Shown piece by piece: positions 26,150 to 35,722 of a stretch of DNA of 64,000 bases. Both the position numbers and the translations under genes were made by a program. Source of the stretch: Vibrio sp. 10N.286.49.B3 (lineage in GTDB: Bacteria; Pseudomonadota; Gammaproteobacteria; Enterobacterales; Vibrionaceae); the NCBI RefSeq assembly GCF_002873395.1, contig NZ_MCUV01000034.1, positions 1 to 64,000 of the forward strand, in the 5' to 3' direction. Position 1 is the stretch's first letter. The number at the start of each line of letters is the position of its first letter. The notes under the pieces were generated by a model that made no database searches, was not told the origin of the DNA, and saw only the letters and a program-made list of their open reading frames with translations.

Positions 26150-26178
26150 AAAAAGGGGATTGATTCAATCCCCTTTTT
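26150..26178. terminator. Bidirectional terminator
   Basis: AAAAAGGGGATTG (26150-26162), loop ATT, CAATCCCCTTTTT (26166-26178). A perfect 13-bp stem with A- and T-runs serves both convergent genes. Confidence 0.9.
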
Positions 26179-26203
26179 GGTATGTATTGTGTTCGTAAAA
26201 TGG

Positions 26204-26731
26204 TTAGTAATGAAAGCGGGCAGACATTAACAATTGTGTGCCATAGGTGCCGTTGTTAATAAATTCGCTTCCGACAGAAAGTTGTTCTGTAGAGTGGAAG
26301 CGAAGTCCGATACCATAGGTACTATTTGTTTTATCGTCATAGATTAATTGACCGAGTCGAGCATGAAATTCAATACCTTGCATTAACCAAAAGCGAGAGC
26401 CAATATTAATTTCAGTTTTGAATTTATTTTTATCGTTATCAGAATTAATGTTGTGAATCAGCATTTGACCAAAAATATCACCAAATTGGTTAATTGGACC
26501 ATTAAATCCAATACCGACTGCAGCATCCCAGTCTCCACTTAAGCCTGAATCAATTCGACCAACTAAATGTGAGTTTTCTGTCATGTATGTCGTGACTTCA
26601 CCACCAAATGTTCCAGGACTTGTCCCCATGCGTACTTCAACTTTATTGTAGTTAAAGTTGTTAGCAAAAGAGGTAAGAGGCAAGCAAGCAAGGATACCTA
26701 ATAACGCACCATAACAGTGAGATCGTGACAT
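26204..26731 (-). CDS. Small outer-membrane beta-barrel protein, unknown
   Basis: 175 aa. The signal peptide ends near TSFA|N. The mature part alternates polar and hydrophobic residues in about eight strands and ends in the aromatic SARFHY, typical of outer-membrane barrels recognised by BamA. GGAG precedes the ATG. I do not recognise the family; the size resembles OmpX/OmpW-like eight-stranded barrels. Monocistronic. Confidence 0.65.
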   Translation of the reverse strand: MSRSHCYGALLGILACLPLTSFANNFNYNKVEVRMGTSPGTFGGEVTTYMTENSHLVGRIDSGLSGDWDAAVGIGFNGPINQFGDIFGQMLIHNINSDNDKNKFKTEINIGSRFWLMQGIEFHARLGQLIYDDKTNSTYGIGLRFHSTEQLSVGSEFINNGTYGTQLLMSARFHY

Positions 26732-26819
26732 GAAAACTCCAAAAAGAATAATTTCCCTTATTGTATCGAAAAATAAGAAAATTTACAGGTATAGCGTTAT
26801 TAATAAAGACATATTCTAT

Positions 26820-26835
26820 AGCATATTCATATGCT
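26820..26835. promoter_or_regulatory. Palindrome between OM barrel gene and cobQ
   Basis: AGCATAT-TC-ATATGCT is a perfect 7-2-7 inverted repeat in the divergent intergenic. No regulator is assigned. Confidence 0.25.
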
Positions 26836-26919
26836 TCAAGGTTGTGATGAACAATTGATAGGTGTTTATTCTAGGATGATTTATTATAAGGGATTGCTCT
26901 TAAAGGTGTTAAGTTTACT

Positions 26920-28404
26920 ATGTTGGATAAAATGAGTTTAATGGTCCAAGGGACAACGTCAGATGCTGGTAAAACAGTATTAGTGGCAGGTTTATGCCGT
27001 GTACTTGCTCGTAAAGGCGTCAAAGTCTCTCCCTTTAAATCTCAAAATATGGCATTAAATAGCATTGTCACTCCTGATGGTGGTGAGATTGGTCGAGCAC
27101 AAGCCGTGCAAGCTTTTGCGGCCAATGTTGAGCCGAGTGTGCACATGAACCCGATTTTATTAAAGCCAAATTCAGATACGGGGGCGCAAGTTATTGTTCA
27201 GGGTCAGGCGTTCATGAATTTAGAGGCTCAGGGTTTTAATGACTATAAGAAAGTCGCTATGCCTTATGTTATGGAGTCATTTGAGCGTCTGCAGTCAGAA
27301 TATGAAAGTATTATAATTGAAGGTGCTGGCAGTCCGGCAGAAATTAATTTAAGAGAAAATGACATCGCGAATATGGGGTTTGCTGAAGAAGCGGATGTTC
27401 CGGTCATTATTGTGGCAGATATTGATCGTGGTGGCGTTTTTGCACATCTAGTGGGCACGTTAGCTTTGTTATCACCGTCTGAGCAAAATCGCGTCGTTGG
27501 TTTTGTGATTAACCGCTTTCGTGGTGATATTTCATTATTACAATCAGGTCTTGATTGGTTAGAAGAAAGAACACAAAAACCCGTTATTGGCGTTTTACCT
27601 TTTATTCATGGTTTAAATCTAGAAGCTGAAGATGCCATTCATTCATCTCAAGATTCACAAGGTGAGGCTAAGTTAAAAGTTGTAGTTCCTGTGTTAACTC
27701 GCACCAGTAATCACACCGACTTTGATGCATTACGCTTAAACCCTGATATTGATTTACGCTATGTAGGAAAAGGTGAAAAGCTAGATAAGGCCGATCTGAT
27801 TATTATCCCAGGTACGAAATCGGTTCGTGCAGATTTGCAATACTTATACTCTCAAGGTTGGGATAATGATATCAAACGCCATTTACGTCTTGGCGGTAAA
27901 GTAATGGGAATTTGTGGCGGTTACCAAATGCTCGGTCACTTTGTTTCTGATCCACATGGTGTTGAAGGTGTGTCTGGAACATCTCAAGGCTTAGGGCTAC
28001 TGGATATCACCACTGAGCTAACAAAGACTAAGCAGCTTACCAATATTTGTGGTCATTTGACATTGAATAATCAAACCGTCCCAATTTCGGGCTATGAAAT
28101 TCATGTTGGTGAAAGTCAGAGCGTTGATTCTGTTGATGGTTCGAATGTGGCATTCAATCAGCCTATTCTTTGCTCGTCTAATCAACATGATGGTGCACTG
28201 AGTAAATGTGATCAGGTGTTTGGTACTTATTTACACGGCTTATTTGAATCTGATGAAGTTGTACAACTCGTAAGTCAATGGGTTAATGGCTCAGAGGTTG
28301 TTGCATTGGATTATCAGCAAGTAAAAGAAACAGCGATCAATACGATTGCCGATGCAATAGAAGAGCATTTAGCTTTAGACAAACTATGGCCTGCACTCTA
28401 CTAA
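26920..28404 (+). CDS. cobQ: Cobyric acid synthase
   Basis: 494 aa glutamine-dependent amidotransferase that adds the four remaining side-chain amides to make adenosylcobyric acid. The N-terminal P-loop-like domain has [17 protein letters not shown]; the C-terminal class I glutaminase has its cysteine in [10 protein letters not shown] near residue 333 and a histidine in YLHGLFES. Also called CbiP. Starts 26920 and 26932 are both plausible. No other corrinoid gene is nearby and no cobalamin riboswitch precedes it. modA follows after 44 bp. Confidence 0.93.
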   Translation: MLDKMSLMVQGTTSDAGKTVLVAGLCRVLARKGVKVSPFKSQNMALNSIVTPDGGEIGRAQAVQAFAANVEPSVHMNPILLKPNSDTGAQVIVQGQAFMNLEAQGFNDYKKVAMPYVMESFERLQSEYESIIIEGAGSPAEINLRENDIANMGFAEEADVPVIIVADIDRGGVFAHLVGTLALLSPSEQNRVVGFVINRFRGDISLLQSGLDWLEERTQKPVIGVLPFIHGLNLEAEDAIHSSQDSQGEAKLKVVVPVLTRTSNHTDFDALRLNPDIDLRYVGKGEKLDKADLIIIPGTKSVRADLQYLYSQGWDNDIKRHLRLGGKVMGICGGYQMLGHFVSDPHGVEGVSGTSQGLGLLDITTELTKTKQLTNICGHLTLNNQTVPISGYEIHVGESQSVDSVDGSNVAFNQPILCSSNQHDGALSKCDQVFGTYLHGLFESDEVVQLVSQWVNGSEVVALDYQQVKETAINTIADAIEEHLALDKLWPALY

Positions 28405-28448
28405 ATAGTATGTATATAAAACCTTCAGTGAATTAAAAAGGGATAATA

Positions 28449-29231
28449 ATGGCGACTTTATCGCATAAAATAACGATAAGCTTGTTGCTTATTCTCACGC
28501 TAACCTTTTCAGTGTTTAGCGAAGCGAAAGTGACGGTTTATGCGGCGTCTTCGATGACAAATGTAATGGATGCTTTAATAGACGATTTTACTCAACAACA
28601 CAGTATAAAAGTGATCCCCGTTTATGCAGGATCTTCGTCATTAGCACGGCAGATTGAGCGTGGCGCTCCAGCAGATCTGTTTATTTCAGCAAATCAACTC
28701 TGGATGCAACATTTAGTTAAGGTTGGCAAAGTAGACCAGAGCAAGGTGAGCCTACTGGCAGCAAATCAACTGGTGGTTATTGCTCCTGAGTCATCATCAA
28801 TTAATACATTTGATTTAGGTGACAAAACGCAATGGCAATCGAACTTGGCGGGCGGGCGCTTAGCTATTGGTAACCCAACCAGTGTTCCTGTGGGTATTTA
28901 TAGTAAGCAAGCACTAGAGTCATTAGGGGTATGGAAGAGCATCAACCGTTTGTTAGCACCAACCAATAATGTGCGCGTAGCATTGACCCTAGTTGAAAGA
29001 GCAGAAGCACCACTTGGAATGGTATATCGCACCGATGCTATACTTTCATCGAAAGTGAAGGTCGTCTCTGTATTGAACGAAAATATGCACACACCAATAG
29101 TGTATCCTGTTGCGATGCTCAGTACGTCGGCTGAGGCTATGTTGTTTGCAGAGTATTTAGCATCAGTCAAAGCCGCTGAGATTTTAGCTTCATTTGGTTT
29201 TATTGAGCCGACACTTAAATCAGATGAATAA
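28449..29231 (+). CDS. modA: Molybdate ABC transporter substrate-binding protein
   Basis: 260 aa periplasmic protein. The signal peptide ends near SEA|K. KVTVYAASSMTNVMDAL and PVYAGSSSLARQIERGAPADLFISA are the ModA signature segments that supply oxyanion-binding serines. AGGGAT precedes the ATG. It is the first gene of modABC, which supplies Mo for molybdoenzymes such as nitrate, TMAO or formate dehydrogenases. Confidence 0.95.
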   Translation: MATLSHKITISLLLILTLTFSVFSEAKVTVYAASSMTNVMDALIDDFTQQHSIKVIPVYAGSSSLARQIERGAPADLFISANQLWMQHLVKVGKVDQSKVSLLAANQLVVIAPESSSINTFDLGDKTQWQSNLAGGRLAIGNPTSVPVGIYSKQALESLGVWKSINRLLAPTNNVRVALTLVERAEAPLGMVYRTDAILSSKVKVVSVLNENMHTPIVYPVAMLSTSAEAMLFAEYLASVKAAEILASFGFIEPTLKSDE

Positions 29232-29260
29232 AGTGATATTAGAAGTTATGGATATAAAGC

Positions 29261-29962
29261 ATGATGGTTGAACTTACTCCTTTCGAGCAGCAAGCTATCT
29301 ATTTAAGTTTGAAAATTGCAGCAGTGTCTATTTTATGGCTGATCCCATTGGGTATTATCATTGCTTGGTTATTAGCTCGCAAAACATTTATAGGTAAAAC
29401 ATTAGTCGACAGCATTATTCACCTTCCCTTAGTGTTACCTCCGGTCGTTGTCGGCTACCTATTGCTGGTGGTTATGGGGCAGCAAGGCGTTGTTGGCAGT
29501 TGGTTAGCAAAGCACTTTGGCATTGTCTTTAGTTTCAGTTGGCGAGGGGCTGTTTTAGCTTGTATTGTTGTCGCCTTACCTTTGATGGTGCGATCTATTC
29601 GTCTTAGCCTAGAGAGTATCGATGTAAAATTAGAGCAAGCAGCTCGAACGTTAGGGGCGTCACCAGTTAAAGTCTTTTTCACTATTACCCTGCCAATGAT
29701 GTTACCAGGTATCATTACTGGAACCATGCTTTCTTTTGCTCGCAGTTTAGGTGAGTTTGGCGCAACCATCAGTTTTGTATCGAATATTCCAGGTGAAACT
29801 CAGACTATTCCATTAGCCATGTTTAATTTTATAGAAACACCGGGCGCTGAAATGCAAGCTGCTCGTTTGTGTATTGTGTCCATTATAATTGCTTTGCTTT
29901 CTTTATTGCTCTCTGAGTGGTTATCGAAAAAAGCAAACCAGCGACTTGGTGAGCAGAAATGA
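29261..29962 (+). CDS. modB: Molybdate ABC transporter permease
   Basis: 233 aa inner-membrane permease with about five or six segments. The EAA loop (EQAARTLGASPVKVFFTITLP, about 125-145) contacts ModC. It follows modA by 29 bp and overlaps modC by four bases (ATGA). ATG codons at 29261 and 29264 are equivalent starts. Confidence 0.95.
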   Translation: MMVELTPFEQQAIYLSLKIAAVSILWLIPLGIIIAWLLARKTFIGKTLVDSIIHLPLVLPPVVVGYLLLVVMGQQGVVGSWLAKHFGIVFSFSWRGAVLACIVVALPLMVRSIRLSLESIDVKLEQAARTLGASPVKVFFTITLPMMLPGIITGTMLSFARSLGEFGATISFVSNIPGETQTIPLAMFNFIETPGAEMQAARLCIVSIIIALLSLLLSEWLSKKANQRLGEQK

Positions 29963-31128
29963 TGTCATGCGATCCGAAACATATTCATATCGAGTTTAAA
30001 AAACAGCTTCCAGATATCCTTTTTGACATTAATTTAGCGATACCGAGTAAAGGCATCACGGCTATTTTTGGTCGTTCAGGGGCAGGGAAAACTACCGTGA
30101 TCAATGCAATCAGTGGTTTGATCACCCCTGATTGTGGTTTGATTACGCTTGGTGATAAGGTTCTTTTTCAAAAATCCGATAAAGATGCAACTCCAACCAC
30201 TAATTTAGCCATTGAAAAGCGCAATGTAGGCTATGTTTTTCAAGATGCACGCCTGTTTCCACACTACAAAGTGCGCAGTAATTTACTCTATGGAGTTAAA
30301 CAGCAAGATAATGATTACTTTGATCGAATTATTAATCTTCTATCGTTAGGGGACTTACTTGAACGTTATCCGAGTGCGTTATCTGGAGGCGAAAAACAAC
30401 GTGTTGCGATTGGTCGAGCGTTATTAAGTAAACCCGATATATTATTGATGGATGAACCACTCGCCTCATTGGATTTACCTCGTAAAAGGGAGGTCATGCC
30501 ATTTTTAGAAAAGTTAGCTTTAGAAGTCAATACTCCCATTATTTATGTCACACATAGCCTGAATGAGATCTTACGGCTTGCTAATCATCTCGTCATTATC
30601 AATCAAGGTAAAATAGAATTATCTGGTTCTATTGAAGCGGTGTGGGGATCAAAAGCCATGCGACCTTGGCAATCTTTTTCAGAGCAAAGCAGTTTGTTTG
30701 CCGGCGTTATTGCAGAACATCACCCTAGATACGCTTTAACTAGGGTTCAGTTAGCGAAAGACTGTGATTTATGGGTGCAGGGTGTCAATGGTGCTACAGG
30801 CTCTCTAGTGCGCTTACAGGTGCGTGCAAATGATGTATCTATAACATTGGATAAGCCAGTTAACACTTCTATTCGTAATATACTGCCAGCGGTGATTCAG
30901 CAGATTAAACAGCAAAAAGCTTCAGATGATAAACAAAGTGTTGGCATTCGGGTTTGTTTGCAAGCAACGCCTAGTAAGGAAGCAGAAGCCAATGTTTTAC
31001 CAAGTTTATGGGTAACCGTTACTCAATGGGCATGTGATGAACTGGATTTAGCCGTGGGGCAAGCGGTTTATGTGCAGATAAAAGGGGTGAGTGTGACTCA
31101 AAAAGATATCACTCTATTGGTGGACTAA
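29959..31128 (+). CDS. modC: Molybdate ABC transporter ATP-binding protein
   Basis: 389 aa. Walker A is GRSGAGKTT (about 38-46), the ABC signature is LSGGEKQR near 142, Walker B ILLMDEPLASLD near 163, and the switch histidine is in YVTHS near 198. The C-terminal part (about 295-385) is the molybdate/TOBE domain. Energises ModAB. Translationally coupled to modB. Confidence 0.95.
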   Translation: MMSCDPKHIHIEFKKQLPDILFDINLAIPSKGITAIFGRSGAGKTTVINAISGLITPDCGLITLGDKVLFQKSDKDATPTTNLAIEKRNVGYVFQDARLFPHYKVRSNLLYGVKQQDNDYFDRIINLLSLGDLLERYPSALSGGEKQRVAIGRALLSKPDILLMDEPLASLDLPRKREVMPFLEKLALEVNTPIIYVTHSLNEILRLANHLVIINQGKIELSGSIEAVWGSKAMRPWQSFSEQSSLFAGVIAEHHPRYALTRVQLAKDCDLWVQGVNGATGSLVRLQVRANDVSITLDKPVNTSIRNILPAVIQQIKQQKASDDKQSVGIRVCLQATPSKEAEANVLPSLWVTVTQWACDELDLAVGQAVYVQIKGVSVTQKDITLLVD

Positions 31129-31138
31129 GCCGATACAA

Positions 31139-31167
31139 AAGCCCTAAAACTTGCGCTATTAGGGCTT
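31139..31167. terminator. Terminator after modC
   Basis: AAGCCCTAA (31139-31147) pairs with TTAGGGCTT (31159-31167) over an 11-nt loop, between convergent modC and the DUF3069 gene. Confidence 0.65.
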
Positions 31168-31210
31168 CTACATTTTACTAAAGCAAAGTGGTATATCGTT
31201 TAAAAGATAA

Positions 31211-31648
31211 TTACTTTGTAAAAACTTCAGTAAAATCACGCTTTAAAATAGCATCGCGACGTGCTTTTTTAATCTGTTTAACCATATCTTTTACACAGTT
31301 GTGTAGAACTTGGTCAAGCAGTTGAGCTTGATATTCTGACTTCTCTTCATCCGTCATGCCTTCTGGCAGTTTAAGAGTCGGGAATTCTTCCATCACACTG
31401 ATGCCTGCAAAACCTTGGCTTACTGAAATTAAAGCGTGAAATTGCTCAAAGTTATCGAGTACATTTTGCGCGCTAGCTGGTAGTGTTTCCCAAGCTTCAC
31501 GTACAGTCTCTTCAGATACTTCATGGATAGAAACAATCATAAATTGCATTGCTTCTGGCACTTCATCAAATTCAATAACTTGGCGTAGTTCTTGTGAAAT
31601 GGTAGTAAGGTCTACCTTTTCTACTTCTGTATTTGTAGCATCTGACAT
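31211..31648 (-). CDS. DUF3069 family protein
   Basis: About 145 aa soluble, acidic, mostly helical protein resembling the DUF3069 family found in Vibrionaceae. No catalytic motif is visible. The ATG at 31648 (MSDATNTEVEK) is preferred on resemblance to the family; an upstream ATG at 31678 adds ten residues without a Shine-Dalgarno. Function unknown. Confidence 0.7.
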   Translation of the reverse strand: MSDATNTEVEKVDLTTISQELRQVIEFDEVPEAMQFMIVSIHEVSEETVREAWETLPASAQNVLDNFEQFHALISVSQGFAGISVMEEFPTLKLPEGMTDEEKSEYQAQLLDQVLHNCVKDMVKQIKKARRDAILKRDFTEVFTK

Positions 31649-31789
31649 GACATTTTCTCGCGTATCAAAAAAGCTCATGCTAAAAAGATCTGAGAGAAAG
31701 TCAATGAATTAAAGTAAAAATTTGGTGTAACGCAAGAATGTGCATGATATATCTACTATTATGTAAAGGAATATAGGTTGGAGTATGAT

Positions 31790-32752
31790 ATGAGTGTTAT
31801 AGAGGCGCCAATGCGGATTCTATTAGTGGATGATGTAAAACTAGATCGAATGCAATTAGAGATACGTCTCAAGCAGTTAGGGCATATTGTTACCTCTGCT
31901 GCAAGTGGTGCTGAGGCGCTTGATGTGTATCCAACCTTTGATCCTGAGTTAGTGCTGCTCGATATTTCAATGCCAGATATGGATGGTTTTGAAGTGTCGA
32001 GAAAGGTACGTGAATATTTTCCTGATTGGATACCGATTATCTTCTTAAGTGGTCATGACGAACCAGAAATGATCGCGAAGGCGATTCAAGCGGGTGGTGA
32101 TGATTATCTTATTAAGCCTGTCGATAAATTAGTTTTAAGCTCAAAACTCACTGCAATGCAGAGAATTGCCAATATGAGACGTGAGCTCAAGCAAACCACC
32201 GCTAAGCTTGAAGAACTCAATATGCTTTTACATCACCAAGCAAACGAAGATGGTTTAACAAAACTCTTTAATCGCCGTTATATTGATACCCAACTTGAAG
32301 AAATGATCACAGGGCATGGTCGACACCAACAAACGTTGAGTTTGATTTTATTGGATGTAGATTTCTTTAAACCATTCAATGATAACTATGGTCATATTGA
32401 AGGCGATCATTGTTTACAGCAAATAGCAACGACACTCCAAAGCTGTTTTACTCGGTCAAGTGAGTATGTTGGTCGTTATGGCGGTGAAGAGTTCGTTATC
32501 TTAATGGCTAATGCTGGTACTGATGTGGCAAAGCTGCAAGCCGAACGAATTAAACAGTCATTAGATAAGCTTGCTTACCCACATCTATTTTCTAAAGTCG
32601 CCCCTCAGGTCACCGTTTCACAGGGTATCGTGTCAATAATACCGACAGGAACAGAAACCCCAAATGATATTTATAAAATGGCAGATAGTGCACTTTATGA
32701 TGCTAAATCATCGGGTCGTAATACTTATGTTGTTTTTGAGAGCAATGGATAG
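31790..32752 (+). CDS. Response regulator with GGDEF (diguanylate cyclase) output
   Basis: 320 aa. The receiver domain (about 8-125) has phospho-acceptor D58 in LLDISMPDMDG. A short coiled coil (about 130-155) leads to a GGDEF domain with the intact active site GGEEF (231-235). The product-inhibition site upstream reads RSSE instead of RxxD, so feedback may be weak. The start at 31790 is chosen because GGAG lies seven bases upstream; a TTG at 31778 also fits the frame. Probably makes cyclic-di-GMP in response to an unlinked kinase. Confidence 0.92.
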   Translation: MSVIEAPMRILLVDDVKLDRMQLEIRLKQLGHIVTSAASGAEALDVYPTFDPELVLLDISMPDMDGFEVSRKVREYFPDWIPIIFLSGHDEPEMIAKAIQAGGDDYLIKPVDKLVLSSKLTAMQRIANMRRELKQTTAKLEELNMLLHHQANEDGLTKLFNRRYIDTQLEEMITGHGRHQQTLSLILLDVDFFKPFNDNYGHIEGDHCLQQIATTLQSCFTRSSEYVGRYGGEEFVILMANAGTDVAKLQAERIKQSLDKLAYPHLFSKVAPQVTVSQGIVSIIPTGTETPNDIYKMADSALYDAKSSGRNTYVVFESNG

Positions 32753-32808
32753 ATTTGTGACAAAGCTTTAATTATGGTGGATATGTGGTGGCAGTATTGT
32801 TCTGTTCT

Positions 32809-33483
32809 TTAATCAAAGCTAGTGGTTAACATAGGGTAGGAAATTAAAGCATAAAAGTGAATGTATTTTTTGATATCGACTTGATCGGATATTCGCTTTA
32901 ATGGGTGTCCCAATTGCATAAAGCTTGGCTGACGATTAAAGTGATGTTGTAAATCATCGATCAATAATGAAGCACTTTTACAGAGTTTCACACCTTGTTG
33001 AGTATACTGTTCAATAGACTCCGGAATCGCTCCCATCCACCAATATAAAAGTTCCTGGCTACTCTTATGTCGACTTATCCAGTGATCACTAATAATGAAG
33101 AGTAAATCATCAGCCTCAATAGCAGTCTGATAATCTAATTGCCACGCCTTTATTTTGTTTATTAGCTGGCTTCGACAAGATGTTCCAGCATGTGCGAAGT
33201 GATGACTGATCACCCAAACATTCCCCATACAACAACTAATTTTTAATAGATAGTCAGGCTCATTTCCAGACGCCCCCTGTAAAGGATAATTAATCACACT
33301 AGGCTCTAGTTCTAACTGTAACTCTAGCAATGCACGCTGTAATCGACGAGCAAAAGTAACAGAAAGGTGATACTCCTTCATACCTTGGTTATGAATTGTC
33401 GGGTAGTGGCGTTGGGAAAGCATTGAGCAGTCGTTTTGAAACTCTATAATACTTTGCGTAATAATTTGCTGTAACAATGCCAT
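32809..33483 (-). CDS. Protein of unknown function
   Basis: 224 aa soluble protein with no signal peptide and no membrane segment. It is rich in His, Gln and Leu and predicted mainly helical (LQRALLELQLELEP). I recognise no family. AAGGT is immediately before the ATG, spaced unusually tightly. It stands alone, convergent with the GGDEF gene and followed upstream by a 218-bp gap before focA's terminator. Confidence 0.6.
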   Translation of the reverse strand: MALLQQIITQSIIEFQNDCSMLSQRHYPTIHNQGMKEYHLSVTFARRLQRALLELQLELEPSVINYPLQGASGNEPDYLLKISCCMGNVWVISHHFAHAGTSCRSQLINKIKAWQLDYQTAIEADDLLFIISDHWISRHKSSQELLYWWMGAIPESIEQYTQQGVKLCKSASLLIDDLQHHFNRQPSFMQLGHPLKRISDQVDIKKYIHFYALISYPMLTTSFD

Positions 33484-33632
33484 ACCTTGTTATTAACTGA
33501 TTGATTTATAAGTTTTTAGTATAGCGTATATTACTTTTGTTTCTGAAACTAATTCATCATTTTTATAGATAGAGATCAAAAGCATTAAATTTTATCGATA
33601 AAGAAACATTGATGGCTCTATTTCAAAGCATA

Positions 33633-33668
33633 AAAAAATGCCTTAACGAGCACGCTAAGGCATTTTTT
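33633..33668 (-). terminator. Terminator for focA
   Basis: AAAAAATGCCTTA (33633-33645) pairs perfectly with TAAGGCATTTTTT (33656-33668) over ten nt. On the minus strand the hairpin is followed by a T-run, ending the focA transcript. Confidence 0.85.
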
Positions 33669-33701
33669 ATAGAGCAGGATAAGACCTAATAAGGATTGGA
33701 A

Positions 33702-34595
33702 TTAAGCTTTATTTGCTGCTTTTAGTTGTTGAGTTGCCGCTTTTTGCTTTGGGCGGCTAAAGATCCACCAGTTAGATAGACCGATAAAGCCTGCGCCACC
33801 AACAATATTACCTAAAGTCACTGGAATTAGGTTTGCAGTGATGAATTGGTATACGTTTAGGTCAGCAAACTGGCTAGCATCAACTCCGATTTGTACCCAG
33901 AAAGCATCTGAAGCAAAAGTCTGAATAGCAATACCCATTGGAACCATGAACATATTTGCCACACAGTGCTCAAACCCGCTGCTAACAAACATAGCAACTG
34001 GCAAAATAGTCATTGCCGCTTTTGTCATTGCACTTGCCGAGCTAAAAGAGAGCCAAACCGCTAAACAAACCATCATATTACATAGGATGCCTAGTACGAA
34101 TGCTTGCATTGGATCATGATGCAGTTTGTGTTGAGCAATTTTCATTGCATTCAAACCCCATTGACCCGCATCTAACTGGTGCATGCCTGCGATAAAAATC
34201 AGCATGACTAAAAATAGTGAGCCAACCAAGTTACCAAGATATACTTTACCCCAAAGGCTAAACATTTTTGATGCTGAAACCTGCTTATTCGCCCAAGCGA
34301 TAGCGGTTAATACTGTACTTGTGAACAGTTCACCACCACAAATAACGGTAAGAATTAAACCCATGCTAAAGACAACGCCACCAACCAGTTTTGTCATTCC
34401 CCAGCCAGCGGTACTACCCGTTGTCACTGTTACGTAGAATACAAAAGCAAGACCAATGAAAATACCAGCCATGATAGCCAAGCCAATAACAGTACTGGTA
34501 TCTTTTTTGGTTTTCGCTAAAGCAAATTTTTCTGCTTCAACCATCATTTCCGCTGGTGAAAAAAATTGAGGGTTTGCTGGAGTTGCACCCGACAT
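33702..34595 (-). CDS. focA: Formate/nitrite transporter family protein, FocA-like
   Basis: 297 aa inner-membrane channel with six hydrophobic segments. The family motifs GGELFTSTVLT and SSGFEHCVANMFMVPMGI match FocA more closely than NirC. No pflB lies beside it, unlike in enterobacteria; instead a LysR regulator is divergent. GAGGAAT precedes the ATG. It probably exchanges formate, but related anions such as nitrite are not excluded. Confidence 0.88.
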   Translation of the reverse strand: MSGATPANPQFFSPAEMMVEAEKFALAKTKKDTSTVIGLAIMAGIFIGLAFVFYVTVTTGSTAGWGMTKLVGGVVFSMGLILTVICGGELFTSTVLTAIAWANKQVSASKMFSLWGKVYLGNLVGSLFLVMLIFIAGMHQLDAGQWGLNAMKIAQHKLHHDPMQAFVLGILCNMMVCLAVWLSFSSASAMTKAAMTILPVAMFVSSGFEHCVANMFMVPMGIAIQTFASDAFWVQIGVDASQFADLNVYQFITANLIPVTLGNIVGGAGFIGLSNWWIFSRPKQKAATQQLKAANKA

Positions 34596-34676
34596 AAGGA
34601 TTCCTCGTAAAACTGGTTAGTGGATCAAAAAATTATATAGCGCGTAGAGTAAGCCACAATAGAGAGTAGGTAAAAT

Positions 34677-34692
34677 TGATTATTCTTAATCA
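34677..34692. promoter_or_regulatory. Palindrome A in focA-lysR intergenic
   Basis: TGATTA-TTCT-TAATCA, a perfect 6-4-6 inverted repeat of the T-N11-A kind bound by LysR-type regulators. The gap is wrong for FNR. Confidence 0.45.
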
Positions 34693-34715
34693 CAGTATCA
34701 ATAAAACTGATACTG
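34693..34715. promoter_or_regulatory. Palindrome B in focA-lysR intergenic
   Basis: CAGTATCA (34693-34700) and TGATACTG (34708-34715) form a perfect 8-7-8 inverted repeat directly beside palindrome A. A TATAAT (34722-34727) follows on the plus strand. Probably the operator of the adjacent LysR gene. Confidence 0.5.
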
Positions 34716-34813
34716 ATGAGGTATAATTAAAAAATATAACTAGATTACTGTGACTTGCAGCACGAGTTAACGTTAATTTTTTGTGACTAACCAATCAAAG
34801 TAAGGGATGAGTG

Positions 34814-35722
34814 ATGCGCTATTCATTAAAACAGTTAATGGTGTTTGATGCGATTGCAATGACAGGAAGTGTTAGTGTTGCTGCAGAAAAGCTATCACTT
34901 AGCCAGTCAGCAACGAGTATGTCACTTGCTCAGCTAGAAAAAGTGCTCGGCAGACCATTATTTGAGCGTCAGGGCAAACAAATGGCACTAACACATTGGG
35001 GATACTGGCTACAGCCTCGCGTCAAACGCTTAATACAAGATGCAGAGCAGATCGAGTTAGGGTTTTATGAACAAGATAGCTTAAGTGGCGAAGTACGCTT
35101 AGGAGCAAGTCAAACTCCTGCTGAACACTTAATTCCTGATCTCATTAGCCGAATTGACCAAGCATACCCTGAAGTTAGAGTGTCTTTAGGCGTGCAGAGT
35201 ACGCAAGCCTTAATCGATGGAGTAGTCAATTATCGCTATGATATTGGCATAATAGAAGGGCGCTGTGATGATAGTCGTATTCAACAAGAGATGTGGTGTC
35301 ATGACCACCTAATGATTGTCGCTTCACCGAATCACCCATTGACGCAACCAGAGTCCGTAACAATAGCACAATTAGCTGAAGCGAAATGGGTACTACGCGA
35401 GCAAGGTTCAGGCACAAGAACAACCTTTGATAGTGCGGTGCATCATTTTATACGCGACTTAGAGGTTTACAGAGAGTACGAGCAAGTCCCTGTGCTTCGT
35501 CATTTAGTGATTAAAAATGAGTACTTAAGTTGTTTACCCTATTTAGACGTTGAGCAATATATCAAGCAAGGACAACTTGTTGCTTTGAATGTGCCACAAC
35601 TAGAGATGAACCGAACCATCTCTTTTATATGGCGTGCTGATATGGCTGATAACCCCTTAGTTGAGTGTATTAAGCAGCAGGGCTTACATATGATGCAATC
35701 GATATCTTCAGCTAATGATTAA
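34814..35722 (+). CDS. LysR family transcriptional regulator
   Basis: 302 aa. The N-terminal winged helix (about 1-62) has SVSVAAEKLSLSQSATSMSLAQLE; the C-terminal periplasmic-binding-like effector domain (about 88-295) starts EVRLGASQTPAEHLIP. It resembles the YeiE group. The ATG at 34814 is six bases after AAGGGA. It is divergent from focA over a 218-bp gap with two palindromes and so probably controls focA and itself. Its end overlaps the convergent nuclease gene by four bases. Confidence 0.9.
   Translation: MRYSLKQLMVFDAIAMTGSVSVAAEKLSLSQSATSMSLAQLEKVLGRPLFERQGKQMALTHWGYWLQPRVKRLIQDAEQIELGFYEQDSLSGEVRLGASQTPAEHLIPDLISRIDQAYPEVRVSLGVQSTQALIDGVVNYRYDIGIIEGRCDDSRIQQEMWCHDHLMIVASPNHPLTQPESVTIAQLAEAKWVLREQGSGTRTTFDSAVHHFIRDLEVYREYEQVPVLRHLVIKNEYLSCLPYLDVEQYIKQGQLVALNVPQLEMNRTISFIWRADMADNPLVECIKQQGLHMMQSISSAND

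Noticed and set aside
26732..26919. Cobalamin riboswitch before cobyric acid synthase
   Set aside because: The B12-box and the conserved core are not visible.
28405..28448. ModE operator upstream of modA
   Set aside because: The 44-bp gap has no ModE-like palindrome; the promoter may lie upstream of cobQ.
34677..34692. FNR box before focA
   Set aside because: TGATTA-TTCT-TAATCA has the wrong half-site spacing for FNR; a LysR-type site fits better.
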